A stretch of DNA of 64,000 nucleotides from Sorangium cellulosum (GTDB taxonomy: Bacteria; Myxococcota_A; Polyangia; Polyangiales; Polyangiaceae), in NCBI RefSeq assembly GCF_002950945.1, contig NZ_CP012673.1, positions 1-64,000 of the forward strand, in the 5' to 3' direction. The notes under the pieces were generated by a model, which worked only from the letters and a program-made list of their open reading frames with translations, ran no database searches and was not told the DNA's origin. A program made the position numbers and the translations under genes. Numbering within the stretch: position 1 is the stretch's first letter; each line of letters starts with the position of its first letter. Shown piece after piece: positions 1-9,712 of the stretch.

Positions 1-1416
1 ATGACGATTCCGAAACACGAGCCGCGCGCAATCTTCGATCAGGCGATCGAGCATACGCGGACGCTCTCCCCGGCGACGTTCGACCAGTGGTTCGGGGGGG
101 TTCAGTTCGATGATCTGACCGACGGCGTGCTCACGCTGCGTGTCCAGAACGAGTTTGTCCTCGAGTGGGTCAGGGACAATTTCCTGCCGGCGCTGACGGA
201 CAAGATCCGCGAGCTCACCGGCTGGTCGGTCCAGGTGGCGTGGACGGTGGATCAGAACCTCGAGGCCCCGATCGCGCGGCGTGTCGAGATGACCCCGGTG
301 CGCCCGCGGGCGCTCGTGGTGCGTCCGACGAGCGCGGCGCCGACCCCGCCGCCGCGCACCGAGCCGTCGCTGCGGCGTGTCCCGTCGCTGCCGGACGACC
401 TCAACCCGAAGCACACCTTCGCGAGCTTCGTCGTGGGCCCGTCGAACCAGCTGGCGCACGCCGCTGCGATCGCGGCCGCGGGCGGCGGCGGCCGCCGGTA
501 CAACCCGCTCTTCATCTGCGGCGGCACCGGGCTCGGCAAGACCCACCTGATGCACGCGATCGCGCACCGGGTCTACGAGGGCCGGCCGGACGCGCGGATC
601 ATCTACGTCTCGGCGGAGAAGTTCACGAACGACTTCATCACGGCCATCCAGCACCACCGGATGGACGATTTCCGCGCGAGGTACCGGTCGAACTGCGACG
701 TGCTGCTCGTGGACGACATCCAGTTCCTGGCCGGGCGCGAGCAGACGCAGGAGGAGTTCTTCCACACGTTCAACGCGCTCCACACGCTCGATCGGCAGAT
801 CGTGGTGACGAGCGACAAGTACCCCCAGAACCTCGAGCGCATGGAAGAGCGCCTCGTCTCGCGGTTCTCCTGGGGGCTCGTCGCCGACATCCAGGTCCCG
901 GAGCTGGAGACGCGCGTCGCCATCGTGCGGAACAAGGCGGCGCTCGAGGGGATCGCGCTCACGGACGACGTGGCGCTCTACCTCGCGCAGATGGTCCGCT
1001 CCAACGTACGCGAGCTCGAGGGGACGCTGATCCGGCTCGCCGCCAAGAGCTCGCTCACGGGCCGCCCGGTGGACCTGCCGTTCGCGCGCGCGGAGATCAC
1101 GGCGACGTCGCCGCCGCGGGCGCAGATGATGAGCGTCGAGGACATCCAGCGCGCGGTGTGCCACCACTTCCACCTGCGCTCGATCGACCTCACCTCGAAG
1201 GACCGCCACAAGAGCGTGGCCTTCGCGCGGCACGTCGCGATGTACCTCTGCAAGCAGCGGCTGAAGTGCAGCTTCCCGGAGATCGGGCGCGCCTTCGGCA
1301 ACCGCGACCACACGACGGTGATGAGCGCCGTCCGCAAGATCGAGGCGCAGCGGGACTCCGATCCCCAGGTCCGCGCGCACCTCGAGGCGCTCGAGAAGAA
1401 GCTCGCCGACGAGTAA
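1..1416 (+). CDS. dnaA: Chromosomal replication initiator DnaA
   Basis: A 471-residue DnaA, the AAA+ ATPase that binds DnaA boxes and opens the origin. The N-terminal oligomerisation/helicase-loading domain is about residues 8-85, followed by a Pro/Arg-rich linker to about 135. The AAA+ core has Walker A GGTGLGKTH and Walker B LLVDDIQFLAG. The C-terminal DNA-binding helix-turn-helix carries the DnaA signature around FGNRDHTTVMSAVRKIE. The length is normal. The window begins at its ATG, so the promoter and ribosome site lie outside. The next gene converges on it 63 bases away and is a kinase; dnaN and recF are absent here. I saw no DnaA-box cluster inside the window near the gene. Confidence 0.98.
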   Translation: MTIPKHEPRAIFDQAIEHTRTLSPATFDQWFGGVQFDDLTDGVLTLRVQNEFVLEWVRDNFLPALTDKIRELTGWSVQVAWTVDQNLEAPIARRVEMTPVRPRALVVRPTSAAPTPPPRTEPSLRRVPSLPDDLNPKHTFASFVVGPSNQLAHAAAIAAAGGGGRRYNPLFICGGTGLGKTHLMHAIAHRVYEGRPDARIIYVSAEKFTNDFITAIQHHRMDDFRARYRSNCDVLLVDDIQFLAGREQTQEEFFHTFNALHTLDRQIVVTSDKYPQNLERMEERLVSRFSWGLVADIQVPELETRVAIVRNKAALEGIALTDDVALYLAQMVRSNVRELEGTLIRLAAKSSLTGRPVDLPFARAEITATSPPRAQMMSVEDIQRAVCHHFHLRSIDLTSKDRHKSVAFARHVAMYLCKQRLKCSFPEIGRAFGNRDHTTVMSAVRKIEAQRDSDPQVRAHLEALEKKLADE

Positions 1417-1479
1417 GCCGAGTCAACCGAGCAAGACGGGCGAGACGAGCGAGGACCGCGGGATGCGGCCGGGCGATCA

Positions 1480-4400
1480 TCAAAGCTCGGCGAGCGCGGC
1501 GCGGGCGTCGTCGGCGACGAGCTTGTTGCCGTACGCGGCGGCGAGCGTGAGCACCTCCGCGAGCGTGAGCCGCGCCTCCACGAGCTGCCCCTGGTGCTTC
1601 AGGAGGGCGCCGAGCAGGTACCGGCTCTCCAGGGCGTCCGTCCGGCAGGAGCGCGCGTCGGCGTACCGCGCGAGCTCGCGCAGGAGGTCGGCGGCGCCGC
1701 CCGCGCCGCTCAGGCCGTCGAGGTAGGCGAGGTGCGCGCGGTTGATCGAGACGAGGCGCTCGTGGCCGCTCTCCTCGGCGAGCTCCTTCGACTCGGTGAG
1801 CGAGGCGTAGGCGCGCGGCAGATCGCCGAGCCGGCGGCTCGCGTCGCCGAGGTTGTGCAGCGCGGCGGCGGTCTCGAAGCGCAGGCCCGCGGACCGGGCG
1901 AGGTCGACCGCGCGGGCGGAGGCCTTCACGGCCGCGTCGAAGTCGCGCCGGAAGACGTGCACGAGCACGCGCTGCTTCTCGCGCTCGCTCGCCGCGGCGA
2001 GGTCGTCCGGATCGCCGAGCCGCTCGGCCCGATCGAGCGCGCGGAGCGCCGCGTCGACGTCGCCCATCGCCGCGCGGGTGTGGGAGATCGCGAGCAGCAG
2101 CCGGGCGTCGTCGACGTCGCCCATCGCCGCGAGCTGCTCGATGGCGCGGACCGCGCGGGCGAAGTCGCCGGTGCGGACGCCGATCTCCGTCTCGCACGCG
2201 AGCGCCTTCCGGCGGAGGTCCTCGCGGTCGCCGGTGAGGGCGTAGGCCTGCTCGAGCCGCGTGTAGGCCTCCTCGAACAGGTCGACCGCGCCGAGCGCGC
2301 GCGCCACGTCGACGCGGGCCGAGAGCTTCTGTTCGACGGTGCCGGCCTCGTCGATGCGCCGGAACGCGCGGGCCACGACGTCGCCGAGATCCGGGGTGGA
2401 GCGCACGCGCACCACGACGTCCGCGAGCGCGCCGAGCCACGCGGACAGCTCGGCGGGCGAGCGGCGGTCGTGATCGGCGAGATCGAGCGCCTGGAAGATG
2501 AGCCGGAGCGCCGGCTCGAGCTGGCTCGCGCGGATCTTGTGGAGCGCCGCCCGCGCGTAGAACGAGGCCGCGCGGTCGCGATCGCCGGCCTGGTAGAAGT
2601 GCTGGCCGATGCGCTCGGCGTGCTCGGCGCCGTCCTCGCCGACGACCGCGACGTAGGCCGCCGCGGCCGCGCCGTGCAGCTCGCGGCGGAGCTCCGGCGG
2701 GATCGCGTCGAGGACGATCTCCCCGTGCATGGGCGACGCGAAGCTCGCCTGCGCGGGGCCCTTGAGCCGCAGGAGGTCGCGCGTCGCGAGGCCGGAGATC
2801 GCCCGGTCCACCTGCGAGAGCTTCTGCTGGAGCAGCGCCGCGAGGACCTCGGTCGGCACCGGGTCGCCGAGGATAGCCGCCGCCTGGAGCACGGCGCGGT
2901 CGCTCGGGTCGAGGCGCCGCACCCGGGTGGCGATGAGCGTGCGCAGCGAGCGCGGCACCGCGGAGGCGCCGTCGAGGCGGGCCTTCACGGCGCCGCTGAC
3001 GACGCTGAGCGCGCCGGAGTCGCTCAGCTCCTTGATGAGCTCCTCGAGGAAGAGCGGGTGCCCGCCGGCGCGCTCGCGGCAGAAGGCGAGCAGCTCCGGC
3101 GGAAGGAGGCTCGCGCCGATGCGCGCCGACACGAGGCGGGAGCTGTCGTTGTCCGAGAGCTCGCCGACCTCCAGCCGGTGGAAGTGCGGGTGCGCCGCGA
3201 GCAGCGGCGGCGGGTCGCTGCGCGTCGCCAGGAGCAGCACGGCGCGGAGCCCGCCCGCGCGGCCGGCGGTGGCGGCGGTGGAGAGGAGCGTCTCGGCGGT
3301 GAGCTGGTCCATCGCCTGCGCGTCGTCCCAGGCGAAGCAATGGAGCCGGTCCTCGCAGAGGCTCTGCACCATCCGCGGGAAGGCCGTGCGCAGGATCGCG
3401 GTCGTCCCCTGCGGCGCGCGCTGGTCGACGAGCGCGGCGCCGAGCTGCCCGAGCACCGCCGCCGACTCGTCCTCGCGCAGGCCGAGCGCGCGGAGCCGCG
3501 GCAGCACCGCGCGGATGCGCTCCTCGTCGTCGCCCTCCTGGATGCCGCAGAGCACCTGGAGCATCGCGGTCAGGCCGCTCCACGGCACGTCGGCGCCGTT
3601 GTGCGGGCACGAGGCGACGTAGAACCCGACGTTGTAGTCGCCCTTCGAGAGCCGCCGGTCCATCTCGGCGAGCAGCCGCGTCTTGCCGATGCCGCGCTCG
3701 CCCTGGATGACCACGATCTGCGCGCGCTTGCGCGTGGCGGCGGCGAGGATGTCGCCGAGCTGCCTGAGCTCGTCGCGGCGGCCGACGAAGCGGCCGTGCG
3801 CGCCCGCCGGCGGCTGCGCGGACGTGATCACGCGACCGCCCTCGGGCGCCGTGCGGCCTGCGCCGGGCAGCTCCTCGGTCGTGAACGCGCCGCGGAGGAG
3901 GCGCCCGGTGACGTGCGAGACCGCGACCTGGGACTCGGTCGCGCGGGCGAGCGCCTGGGCGGAGGCGATGAGCGACGCGAGCCGCTCGTCCCGGACGGGG
4001 ACGCCGGCGCTGTCGACCAGGATGCGGGCGAGGTGGATGCCGGCGGAGACCGCCGCGCCGCCGCCGCGCGAGCGCAGGATCACGAGCGCGGCGCGCGCCG
4101 CGGCCTCGGTGTCGCGGCCGTCGGCGTCGCCGAGCCCGAAGACGGCGACGAGCTGCGACGCCTCCTCTTCGAGCAGCAGCGCGCCGTAGCGCGCCAGCAC
4201 CTCGCGGGCCTGCCCGATGCGCTTCGCCGCCTCCGCGGCGGGCCCCGTGAAGATGAGCACGAGCGCCGTGACCTCGCGCCGCTCGCCGAGCCCGCGCGCG
4301 GCCGGGCTGCTGTCGGCCTTCTCGAGCAGCTGGAGGAGCCCCGAGGCGGTGCGGCTGCGCGCGCTCGCGGCGTGCGGCACCTCGACCGGCGTGCGCTCGT

Positions 4401-5409
4401 TGGCCCCGAGCGGCTCCTCGTCGAGCACGGCGCTCGCCTCGAGCACGGCGCTCGCCTTCTCCTCGTGGAACGGCGCCAGGAACTCGGCGAGATCGTTCGC
4501 CCCGAACCGCTCGCCGGTCGCGTAGAAGTAGCCGAGGAGCGCCTCGTGCAGCCGCCCGGCGTCGGGGAACCGATCCTCGGCGCTGCGCGCGAGCATCGTG
4601 CTCACGATGTCGGCGAGCGGCCGGGGCACGTCCGGCCGCACGAGCGCGAGCGGCGGGTACTCGCTCGCCTGCAGCCTGCGCATCACCTCGAAGGCGGTCG
4701 GCGCCGTGAACGGGTTCGAGCCGGCGAGCATCTCGTAGAGCACCGTGCCGAGCGAGAAGAGATCGCTCCTGCCGTCGATCGCGCCGGCGCGCGACTGCTC
4801 GGGGCTCATGTAGGCGAGCTTCCCGCGGATCCGCCCCGCGCGCTTCTCGCCGACCTCCTCCTCGGTCATCGACTGCGTCGCCTTCGCGATTCCGAAGTCG
4901 GTGACCTTCACCTCGCCCTCCCAGGAGAGCAGGATGTTCTGGGGCGAGATGTCGCGGTGCACGATGCCGAGGGGGCGCGACTGCTCGTCGCGCCGCCTGT
5001 GGGCGTGGTCGAGCGCCTTCGCGATCTCGGCGGTCAGGAAGACGGCCATGCCGAGCGGGATCGGCCGCTTGGCGCGACGGCAGCGGGCGAGCAGCGTCGC
5101 CAGGTCGAGCCCGGGGACGTACTCCATCGCGATGAAGTAGCTCGTGGGGTCGCCGTTCGGGTGGTCGACGCGGCCGAGGTCGAACACCTGCACGATGTTG
5201 GCGTGCGACAGGCGCACCGCGAGCTTGGCCTCGTGCACGAACATGTCCACGAAGCGCCCCTGCTCGGCGAGCTTCGGGAGGATGCGCTTGATGACGAGGA
5301 CCTTCTCGAACCCCTCGACGCCGAAGCTCTTGGCCTTGAAGACCTCGGCCATGCCGCCTTCGCCCAAGCGCTCGAGCAAGCGATAGCGTCCGAAGGTCTC
5401 GTTCAGCAT
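1480..5409 (-). CDS. Ser/Thr kinase fused to degenerate cyclase-like domain, NTPase and TPR region
   Basis: A 1309-residue multidomain regulator. A Hanks-type kinase occupies about residues 8-295, with glycine loop LGEGGMAEVF, Lys41, HRD at 152-154, DFG at 173-175 and a YMSPEQ activation-segment end, so it looks active. Residues about 376-505 resemble a class III nucleotide cyclase fold (RREVTALVLIF, then LVAVFGLGDADGRD and an AGIH segment), but the metal-binding aspartates are not evident. A STAND/AAA-type NTPase follows, with Walker A GERGIGKTR at about 571-579. The last 400 or so residues are Ala/Leu/Arg helical repeats typical of TPRs. No membrane segment is evident, so it is probably cytoplasmic. 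The kinase and NTPase calls are firm; the dead cyclase is an inference from fold-like motifs. Confidence 0.93.
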   Translation of the reverse strand: MLNETFGRYRLLERLGEGGMAEVFKAKSFGVEGFEKVLVIKRILPKLAEQGRFVDMFVHEAKLAVRLSHANIVQVFDLGRVDHPNGDPTSYFIAMEYVPGLDLATLLARCRRAKRPIPLGMAVFLTAEIAKALDHAHRRRDEQSRPLGIVHRDISPQNILLSWEGEVKVTDFGIAKATQSMTEEEVGEKRAGRIRGKLAYMSPEQSRAGAIDGRSDLFSLGTVLYEMLAGSNPFTAPTAFEVMRRLQASEYPPLALVRPDVPRPLADIVSTMLARSAEDRFPDAGRLHEALLGYFYATGERFGANDLAEFLAPFHEEKASAVLEASAVLDEEPLGANERTPVEVPHAASARSRTASGLLQLLEKADSSPAARGLGERREVTALVLIFTGPAAEAAKRIGQAREVLARYGALLLEEEASQLVAVFGLGDADGRDTEAAARAALVILRSRGGGAAVSAGIHLARILVDSAGVPVRDERLASLIASAQALARATESQVAVSHVTGRLLRGAFTTEELPGAGRTAPEGGRVITSAQPPAGAHGRFVGRRDELRQLGDILAAATRKRAQIVVIQGERGIGKTRLLAEMDRRLSKGDYNVGFYVASCPHNGADVPWSGLTAMLQVLCGIQEGDDEERIRAVLPRLRALGLREDESAAVLGQLGAALVDQRAPQGTTAILRTAFPRMVQSLCEDRLHCFAWDDAQAMDQLTAETLLSTAATAGRAGGLRAVLLLATRSDPPPLLAAHPHFHRLEVGELSDNDSSRLVSARIGASLLPPELLAFCRERAGGHPLFLEELIKELSDSGALSVVSGAVKARLDGASAVPRSLRTLIATRVRRLDPSDRAVLQAAAILGDPVPTEVLAALLQQKLSQVDRAISGLATRDLLRLKGPAQASFASPMHGEIVLDAIPPELRRELHGAAAAAYVAVVGEDGAEHAERIGQHFYQAGDRDRAASFYARAALHKIRASQLEPALRLIFQALDLADHDRRSPAELSAWLGALADVVVRVRSTPDLGDVVARAFRRIDEAGTVEQKLSARVDVARALGAVDLFEEAYTRLEQAYALTGDREDLRRKALACETEIGVRTGDFARAVRAIEQLAAMGDVDDARLLLAISHTRAAMGDVDAALRALDRAERLGDPDDLAAASEREKQRVLVHVFRRDFDAAVKASARAVDLARSAGLRFETAAALHNLGDASRRLGDLPRAYASLTESKELAEESGHERLVSINRAHLAYLDGLSGAGGAADLLRELARYADARSCRTDALESRYLLGALLKHQGQLVEARLTLAEVLTLAAAYGNKLVADDARAALAEL

Positions 5410-5514
5410 CGTCCCGCCTAAGCCCCGAGCAGCCCGACGTCTAGAGCGCGCGCGGCGCGTCGGCGTGCCGCGCGCGCCGGTCCTTCCTCCCGCGGCGAGC
5501 CGCCCGGCCGCGCG

Positions 5515-7380
5515 TCACGTCTCGACGGCCTTGTCGTTCGCGCCGGCGTCATCATCGCCTCCATACATCGACTCCGCGATCCGGAAGGCCGCCCCCTCCA
5601 GGCGCGCGTACGCGGCGCGGAGCGCCTCGAGATCGCCGCCGCCGTCGAGCAGCTTCCGCAGCGCGGCGCAGTCGGCGTGGACCTCGCCGAGGAGCTCGGC
5701 GTCGAGCAGATCCCCGTAGCCGTCGAGGGCCTGCTCGGTCGTGTAGACGAGGGTCTCGGCCTGGTTGCGGAGCTCGGCGAGCTCGCGGCGGAGCGCGTCG
5801 GTCTCCTTGAACCGCTCGCCCTCGGAGACGAGCCGGTCGACCTCGTCCGGGGTGAGGCCGCTCGTGGGCGTGACGCGGACCTCCTGCACCCGCCCCGTCC
5901 CGAGATCCCGCGCCTCGACGCGGACGATCCCGTTCTCGTCGATGCGGAAGGTGACCTGGATCTTCGGCAGCCCGCGGGGCGCGGGCGGGATGCCGGTGAG
6001 CTCGAAGCGGGCGAGGCTGCGGCAGTCCGCGGCCATCTCGCGCTCGCCCTGGAGCACGTGCACGGGGACGAAGCTCTGGTTGTCGACGCTCGTCGTGAAG
6101 ATCTCGCTCCGCTCGGTCGGGATCGTGGTGTTCCTCGGGATGAGCTTGAACATCACGCCGCCGCCGGTCTCGACGCCGATCGACAGCGGCGTCACGTCGA
6201 GGAGCAGCACCTCGTCCACGTGCCCCGAGAGGGCGGCGCCCTGGAGCGCCGCCCCGACCGCGACGACCTCGTCGGGGTTCACTCCCTTGTTCGGCTCCCG
6301 GCCGAAGAACTCGCGCACCGCCGCCTGCACGGCGGGCATCCGCGTCATGCCCCCGACGAGGACCACCGTGTTGACCGCGGAGACGGGGAGCTTGGCGTCG
6401 GCGAGCGTCGCGCGGCAGACGTCGACGGTGCGGCGGATGAGGCTCTCGCAGAGCATCTCCAGCTCGTTGCGCCGCATCGTCCGCTCGAGGTGGAGCGGCC
6501 CGCCGCCCGGGCCGACGGCGATGAAGGGGATGTTGATCTCGGTCTCGAGCGACGACGAGAGCTCGTGCTTCGCCTTCTCCGCCGCCTCCTTGAGGCGCTG
6601 GAGCGCCATGCGGTCGCGGCGCAGATCGATGCGGTGCCTGCCCTCGAACTCGTCGGCGAGCAGATCGATGAGCCGCTGGTCGAAATCCTCGCCGCCGAGG
6701 TGGGTGTCGCCCCCGGTCGCCTTGACGCTGAAGACCCCGCTCGCGATCTCGAGGATCGAGATGTCGAACGTCCCGCCGCCGAGATCGTAGACCGCGATGG
6801 TCTCGGCCTTCGACTTGTCGAGGCCGTACGCGAGCGCCGCGGCGGTCGGCTCGTTGATGATCCGGCGCACGTCGAGCCCGGCGATGCGCCCCGCGTCCTT
6901 CGTGGCCTGCCGCTGGGCGTCGTCGAAGTAGGCCGGCACGGTGACCACCGCCTCGGTCACCGGCTCGCCGAGGAACCGCTCGGCGACCTGCTTCATCTGG
7001 CCGAGGATCATCGCCGAGATCTCGGGGGGCGAGTAGCTGCGCCCCTTGACCTCGACCCACGCGTCGCTGTTCGGCGCCTCGACGATCTTGTACGGGGCGA
7101 GGTGGATCTGCTTGCTCACCTCGGGCGCGTTGAATTTGCGGCCCATCAGCCGCTTCACCGCGTAGATGGTGTTCTGCGGGTTCGTGACCGCCTGGCGCCG
7201 GGCGACCTGGCCGACCAGGCGCTCACCGCTCGCCGGGAACCCGACCACGGAGGGGGTCGTGCGCGCGCCCTCGGCGTTCGGGATCACCCGCACGTCGTTC
7301 GCCGAGCCGGCGCCTGTCCCTTCGACGACAGCCACGCACGAGTTGGTCGTCCCGAGATCGATGCCGATCACCTTCCCCAT
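5515..7380 (-). CDS. dnaK: Hsp70 chaperone DnaK
   Basis: A 621-residue Hsp70. The N-terminal ATPase begins [10 protein letters not shown], with further signatures [12 protein letters not shown] and [14 protein letters not shown], followed by the substrate-binding domain ([14 protein letters not shown]) and a helical lid. The C-terminus ends in ANDKAVET and lacks the EEVD-like tail of some Hsp70s. It lies 200 bases downstream of grpE on the same strand, so the two are probably cotranscribed. In Myxococcus xanthus the DnaK homologue SglK, needed for social motility, is encoded next to the GrpE homologue grpS. This pair could be that type or the housekeeping copy; the sequence alone does not decide. 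No strong Shine-Dalgarno sequence precedes the ATG. Confidence 0.96.
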   Translation of the reverse strand: MGKVIGIDLGTTNSCVAVVEGTGAGSANDVRVIPNAEGARTTPSVVGFPASGERLVGQVARRQAVTNPQNTIYAVKRLMGRKFNAPEVSKQIHLAPYKIVEAPNSDAWVEVKGRSYSPPEISAMILGQMKQVAERFLGEPVTEAVVTVPAYFDDAQRQATKDAGRIAGLDVRRIINEPTAAALAYGLDKSKAETIAVYDLGGGTFDISILEIASGVFSVKATGGDTHLGGEDFDQRLIDLLADEFEGRHRIDLRRDRMALQRLKEAAEKAKHELSSSLETEINIPFIAVGPGGGPLHLERTMRRNELEMLCESLIRRTVDVCRATLADAKLPVSAVNTVVLVGGMTRMPAVQAAVREFFGREPNKGVNPDEVVAVGAALQGAALSGHVDEVLLLDVTPLSIGVETGGGVMFKLIPRNTTIPTERSEIFTTSVDNQSFVPVHVLQGEREMAADCRSLARFELTGIPPAPRGLPKIQVTFRIDENGIVRVEARDLGTGRVQEVRVTPTSGLTPDEVDRLVSEGERFKETDALRRELAELRNQAETLVYTTEQALDGYGDLLDAELLGEVHADCAALRKLLDGGGDLEALRAAYARLEGAAFRIAESMYGGDDDAGANDKAVET

Positions 7381-7580
7381 ATGCGGCGAAAGATACTACA
7401 GGCCTGGATGCGCGCCGGGTGGGGAGACGACCTCGATGTCCGCGATATTTGGGGAGGGCGTGCGACCAGGTGGCGGGACACAGCAGATCCCGGAGCGGTC
7501 CGCCGCCATGATGCGCAGGAGGCAGCGCGTGTGCGCCGGGGGGCGACGTGGCGCGACAGCGCGCGACGCCGCGAGGTGGC

Positions 7581-8165
7581 TCAGTTCGCCTCGGGCGCCT
7601 GCGCGCCGGGCGAGCCCTTCGAGACGACGACCATCGCCGCGCGGATCAGGTAGTCGCCCAGCATGTAGCCCGGCTGGACCTCCGCGATCACGACGCCGGC
7701 GGGGTGCTCGGTCGAGTCGAGCTGCTGGATGGCCTCGTGGACGCTGGGATCGAACGGCTTGCCGACCGCGGCGATACGCTTGATGCCCATCCGCTCGAGC
7801 GTGTCGACGAACTGCTTCAGCACGATCCGGAGGCCGTCGGCGACCGACTTCACGTCGGGCGCGCCCTCGGCGTGGCTGGCGGCGCGCTCGAGGTTGTCGA
7901 AGACCGGAAGGAGATCCTTCAGGATCGTCTCCCGGCCGCGGCGCTGAGCGTCCTCGGCCTCGCGCCGCGAGCGCTTGCGGAAGTTGTCGAAATCCGCGGC
8001 GGTCCGCAGCAGCTGCTCGCGGAGCCGCGCGGCCTCGGCCTGCGCCTCGCCGAGCTTGTCTTCGAGGGTGGGGGCGCGCTCCGCTGCGGGCGCCGCCTGC
8101 TCCGCCGGCGTCTCCGCCGTCTCCCCGGCCTGGTAGTTCGACCCATTCTGTTCCGAATCGCTCAT
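7581..8165 (-). CDS. grpE: Nucleotide exchange factor GrpE
   Basis: A 194-residue GrpE, the cochaperone that releases ADP from DnaK. After an acidic, Ala/Glu-rich N-terminal tail (residues 1-35) comes the long dimerisation helix with [15 protein letters not shown], then the C-terminal beta domain with the family pattern around [20 protein letters not shown]. The start chosen is the first ATG of the frame; the next Met lies deep inside the conserved core. There is no Shine-Dalgarno sequence in front of it, and the predicted -10 box ends only 11 bases upstream, so the message may be leaderless or nearly so. dnaK follows on the same strand. Confidence 0.95.
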   Translation of the reverse strand: MSDSEQNGSNYQAGETAETPAEQAAPAAERAPTLEDKLGEAQAEAARLREQLLRTAADFDNFRKRSRREAEDAQRRGRETILKDLLPVFDNLERAASHAEGAPDVKSVADGLRIVLKQFVDTLERMGIKRIAAVGKPFDPSVHEAIQQLDSTEHPAGVVIAEVQPGYMLGDYLIRAAMVVVSKGSPGAQAPEAN

Positions 8166-8176
8166 AGGACGGCGGC

Positions 8177-8204
8177 ACTATAACCAGCCGTGATCTCCTG
8201 GCAA
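8177..8204 (-). promoter_or_regulatory. Sigma-70-type promoter of grpE-dnaK
   Basis: Read on the minus strand, -35 TTGCCA (8204-8199), a 16-base spacer and -10 TATAGT (8182-8177): five of six matches to each consensus hexamer. Transcription would start near 8170, about five bases before the grpE ATG. The -35 box lies inside the first copy of the 16-base tandem repeat at 8196-8227, so a protein bound there would block it. Confidence 0.6.
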
Positions 8205-8227
8205 TCTCCAGTCCTGGCAATCTCCAG
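8196..8227. repeat. Perfect 16-bp tandem duplication, candidate operator
   Basis: TCCTGGCAATCTCCAG occurs twice head to tail (8196-8211 and 8212-8227). Each unit contains the inverted arms CTGG-N6-CCAG. It overlaps the -35 element of the grpE promoter, in a 280-base divergent gap between grpE and argD. The remaining gap to 8445 is GC-rich and I see no further gene in it. Binding of a regulator is an inference from position and symmetry. Confidence 0.55.
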
Positions 8228-8445
8228 GCCGACGGTCCCGGCTGCCCGCGCCGCCGCCGCGCGCGCCGGCCTCGCGGACGTCGCGGCCGGCGGCGGCGCG
8301 GACGGAGACGCCCGGCCGGAGCCCGGCCGCGGACATCCGCGCTCGGGCGGCCCGACCGGCGCGTTTCGTCCGGGTCTCCGGGATCGCGACCCGCGGCGCA
8401 TGGACCGTTTGCTATGGCCCCCTGCCCGGCGTTAGATCCGGCCCC

Positions 8446-9711
8446 ATGAGCATCGCCACCAGCCCCGCCGGCGAGACCCCGACGGCGAACGCCTCCGCCT
8501 CTTCCAGCAGCGCGCCCCTCCTCGCGGCGCAGAAGCACCTGCTCGGCAACTACCGCCAGCCGCCGTTCGTCCTCGACCGCGGCAGGGGATGCGAGCTCTT
8601 CGACACGGAGGGGCGCCGGTATCTCGACATGTTCGCCGGGGTCGCCGTGGCCTCGCTCGGCCACGCCCACCCGCGGCTCGTGGCGACCATCGCCGAGCAG
8701 GCGGGGCGGCTCATGCACGTCTCGAACTACTTCTTCAACGCGGAGAACCTCCGCCTCGCCGAGGAGCTCTGCGCGAAGACCGGCTTCGACCGCGCCTTCT
8801 TCTGCAACTCGGGCGCCGAGGCGAACGAGGCGATGCTCAAGCTCGCGCGCCGCTACTTCTTCAACCGCGGCGAGGCGTCGCGCTACCGGATCATCGCCTT
8901 TGACAACGCGTTCCACGGCCGCACCCTCGGCGCGGTCGCCCTGACCGGGACGTCGAAGTACCGCGAGGGCTTCGGCCCCTCGCTCGAGGGCGTGACCCAC
9001 GTCCCCTACGGCGACGTGGCCGCCGTGCGCGCCGCCATGGGCCCGGACGTCGCGGGGATCCTCGTCGAGCCGGTGCAGGGCGAGGGCGGCGTCCTGCCGT
9101 CGCCGGCCGGGTTCCTCGCGGAGCTGCGGCGCCTCGCGGACGAGCACGGCGCGCTGCTGCTCCTCGACGAGGTGCAGACCGGCATCGGGCGCACGGGGCG
9201 CTGGCTCGGATCGATGCTCGACGGCGTCGAGGGCGACGCGGCGGCGCTCGCCAAGGGGCTCGGCGGCGGGTTCCCGATCGGCGCGCTGGTGCTGCGCGAG
9301 CGGCTCAACAGCGCGCTGCCCCCGGGCTCGCACGGCTCGACCTACGGCGGCAATGCGCTCGCGTCCGCCGCGGCGCGCACAGTGCTCGCCGTGATCGAGG
9401 AGGAGAAGCTCTGCGAGGCCGCGCAGAAGCGGGGCGAGCAGCTCGGCCGCGGCCTCGCCGCGATCGCCGAGCGGCTGCCGAACGTGTGCGTCGGCGAGCG
9501 CGGGCGCGGCCTGCTCCGCGGTCTGATCCTCGCGCCGGGCGTCGATCCGCGCGTCGCGCTCGGCCGCGTGCGGGACCGGGGCGTGCTGCTCACCGTCGCG
9601 GGCAGCAACGTGCTCCGGTTCACGCCGCCGCTGATCGTCTCCGAGGCCGAGATCCAGGAGGCCCTCGCCGAGGTCGAGGCCGCGCTCGCCGAGATCCCGG
9701 CTGCAGGTTGA
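8446..9711 (+). CDS. argD: Class III aminotransferase, acetylornithine transaminase type
   Basis: A 421-residue PLP-dependent fold-type I aminotransferase of the ArgD/OAT family. It would convert N-acetylglutamate semialdehyde and glutamate to N-acetylornithine and 2-oxoglutarate in arginine synthesis. Visible landmarks are the glyoxylate-like region FCNSGAEANEAMLKLARRY, NAFHGRT, the LLDEVQTGIGRTG segment with the PLP-contacting Asp, and the Schiff-base lysine in ALAKGLGGGFPIGA. Length is slightly over the family norm because of a Ser/Ala-rich N-terminal tail. Other class III transaminases look similar, so the substrate is inferred. Its TGA is separated by one base from the GTG of the next gene, implying coupling. 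Confidence 0.87.
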   Translation: MSIATSPAGETPTANASASSSSAPLLAAQKHLLGNYRQPPFVLDRGRGCELFDTEGRRYLDMFAGVAVASLGHAHPRLVATIAEQAGRLMHVSNYFFNAENLRLAEELCAKTGFDRAFFCNSGAEANEAMLKLARRYFFNRGEASRYRIIAFDNAFHGRTLGAVALTGTSKYREGFGPSLEGVTHVPYGDVAAVRAAMGPDVAGILVEPVQGEGGVLPSPAGFLAELRRLADEHGALLLLDEVQTGIGRTGRWLGSMLDGVEGDAAALAKGLGGGFPIGALVLRERLNSALPPGSHGSTYGGNALASAAARTVLAVIEEEKLCEAAQKRGEQLGRGLAAIAERLPNVCVGERGRGLLRGLILAPGVDPRVALGRVRDRGVLLTVAGSNVLRFTPPLIVSEAEIQEALAEVEAALAEIPAAG

Positions 9712-9712
9712 G

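Noticed and set aside
1594..5421. A 1275-codon plus-strand frame opposite the large kinase
   Set aside because: It has no recognisable domain and is the antisense image of a coding sequence with clear kinase motifs.
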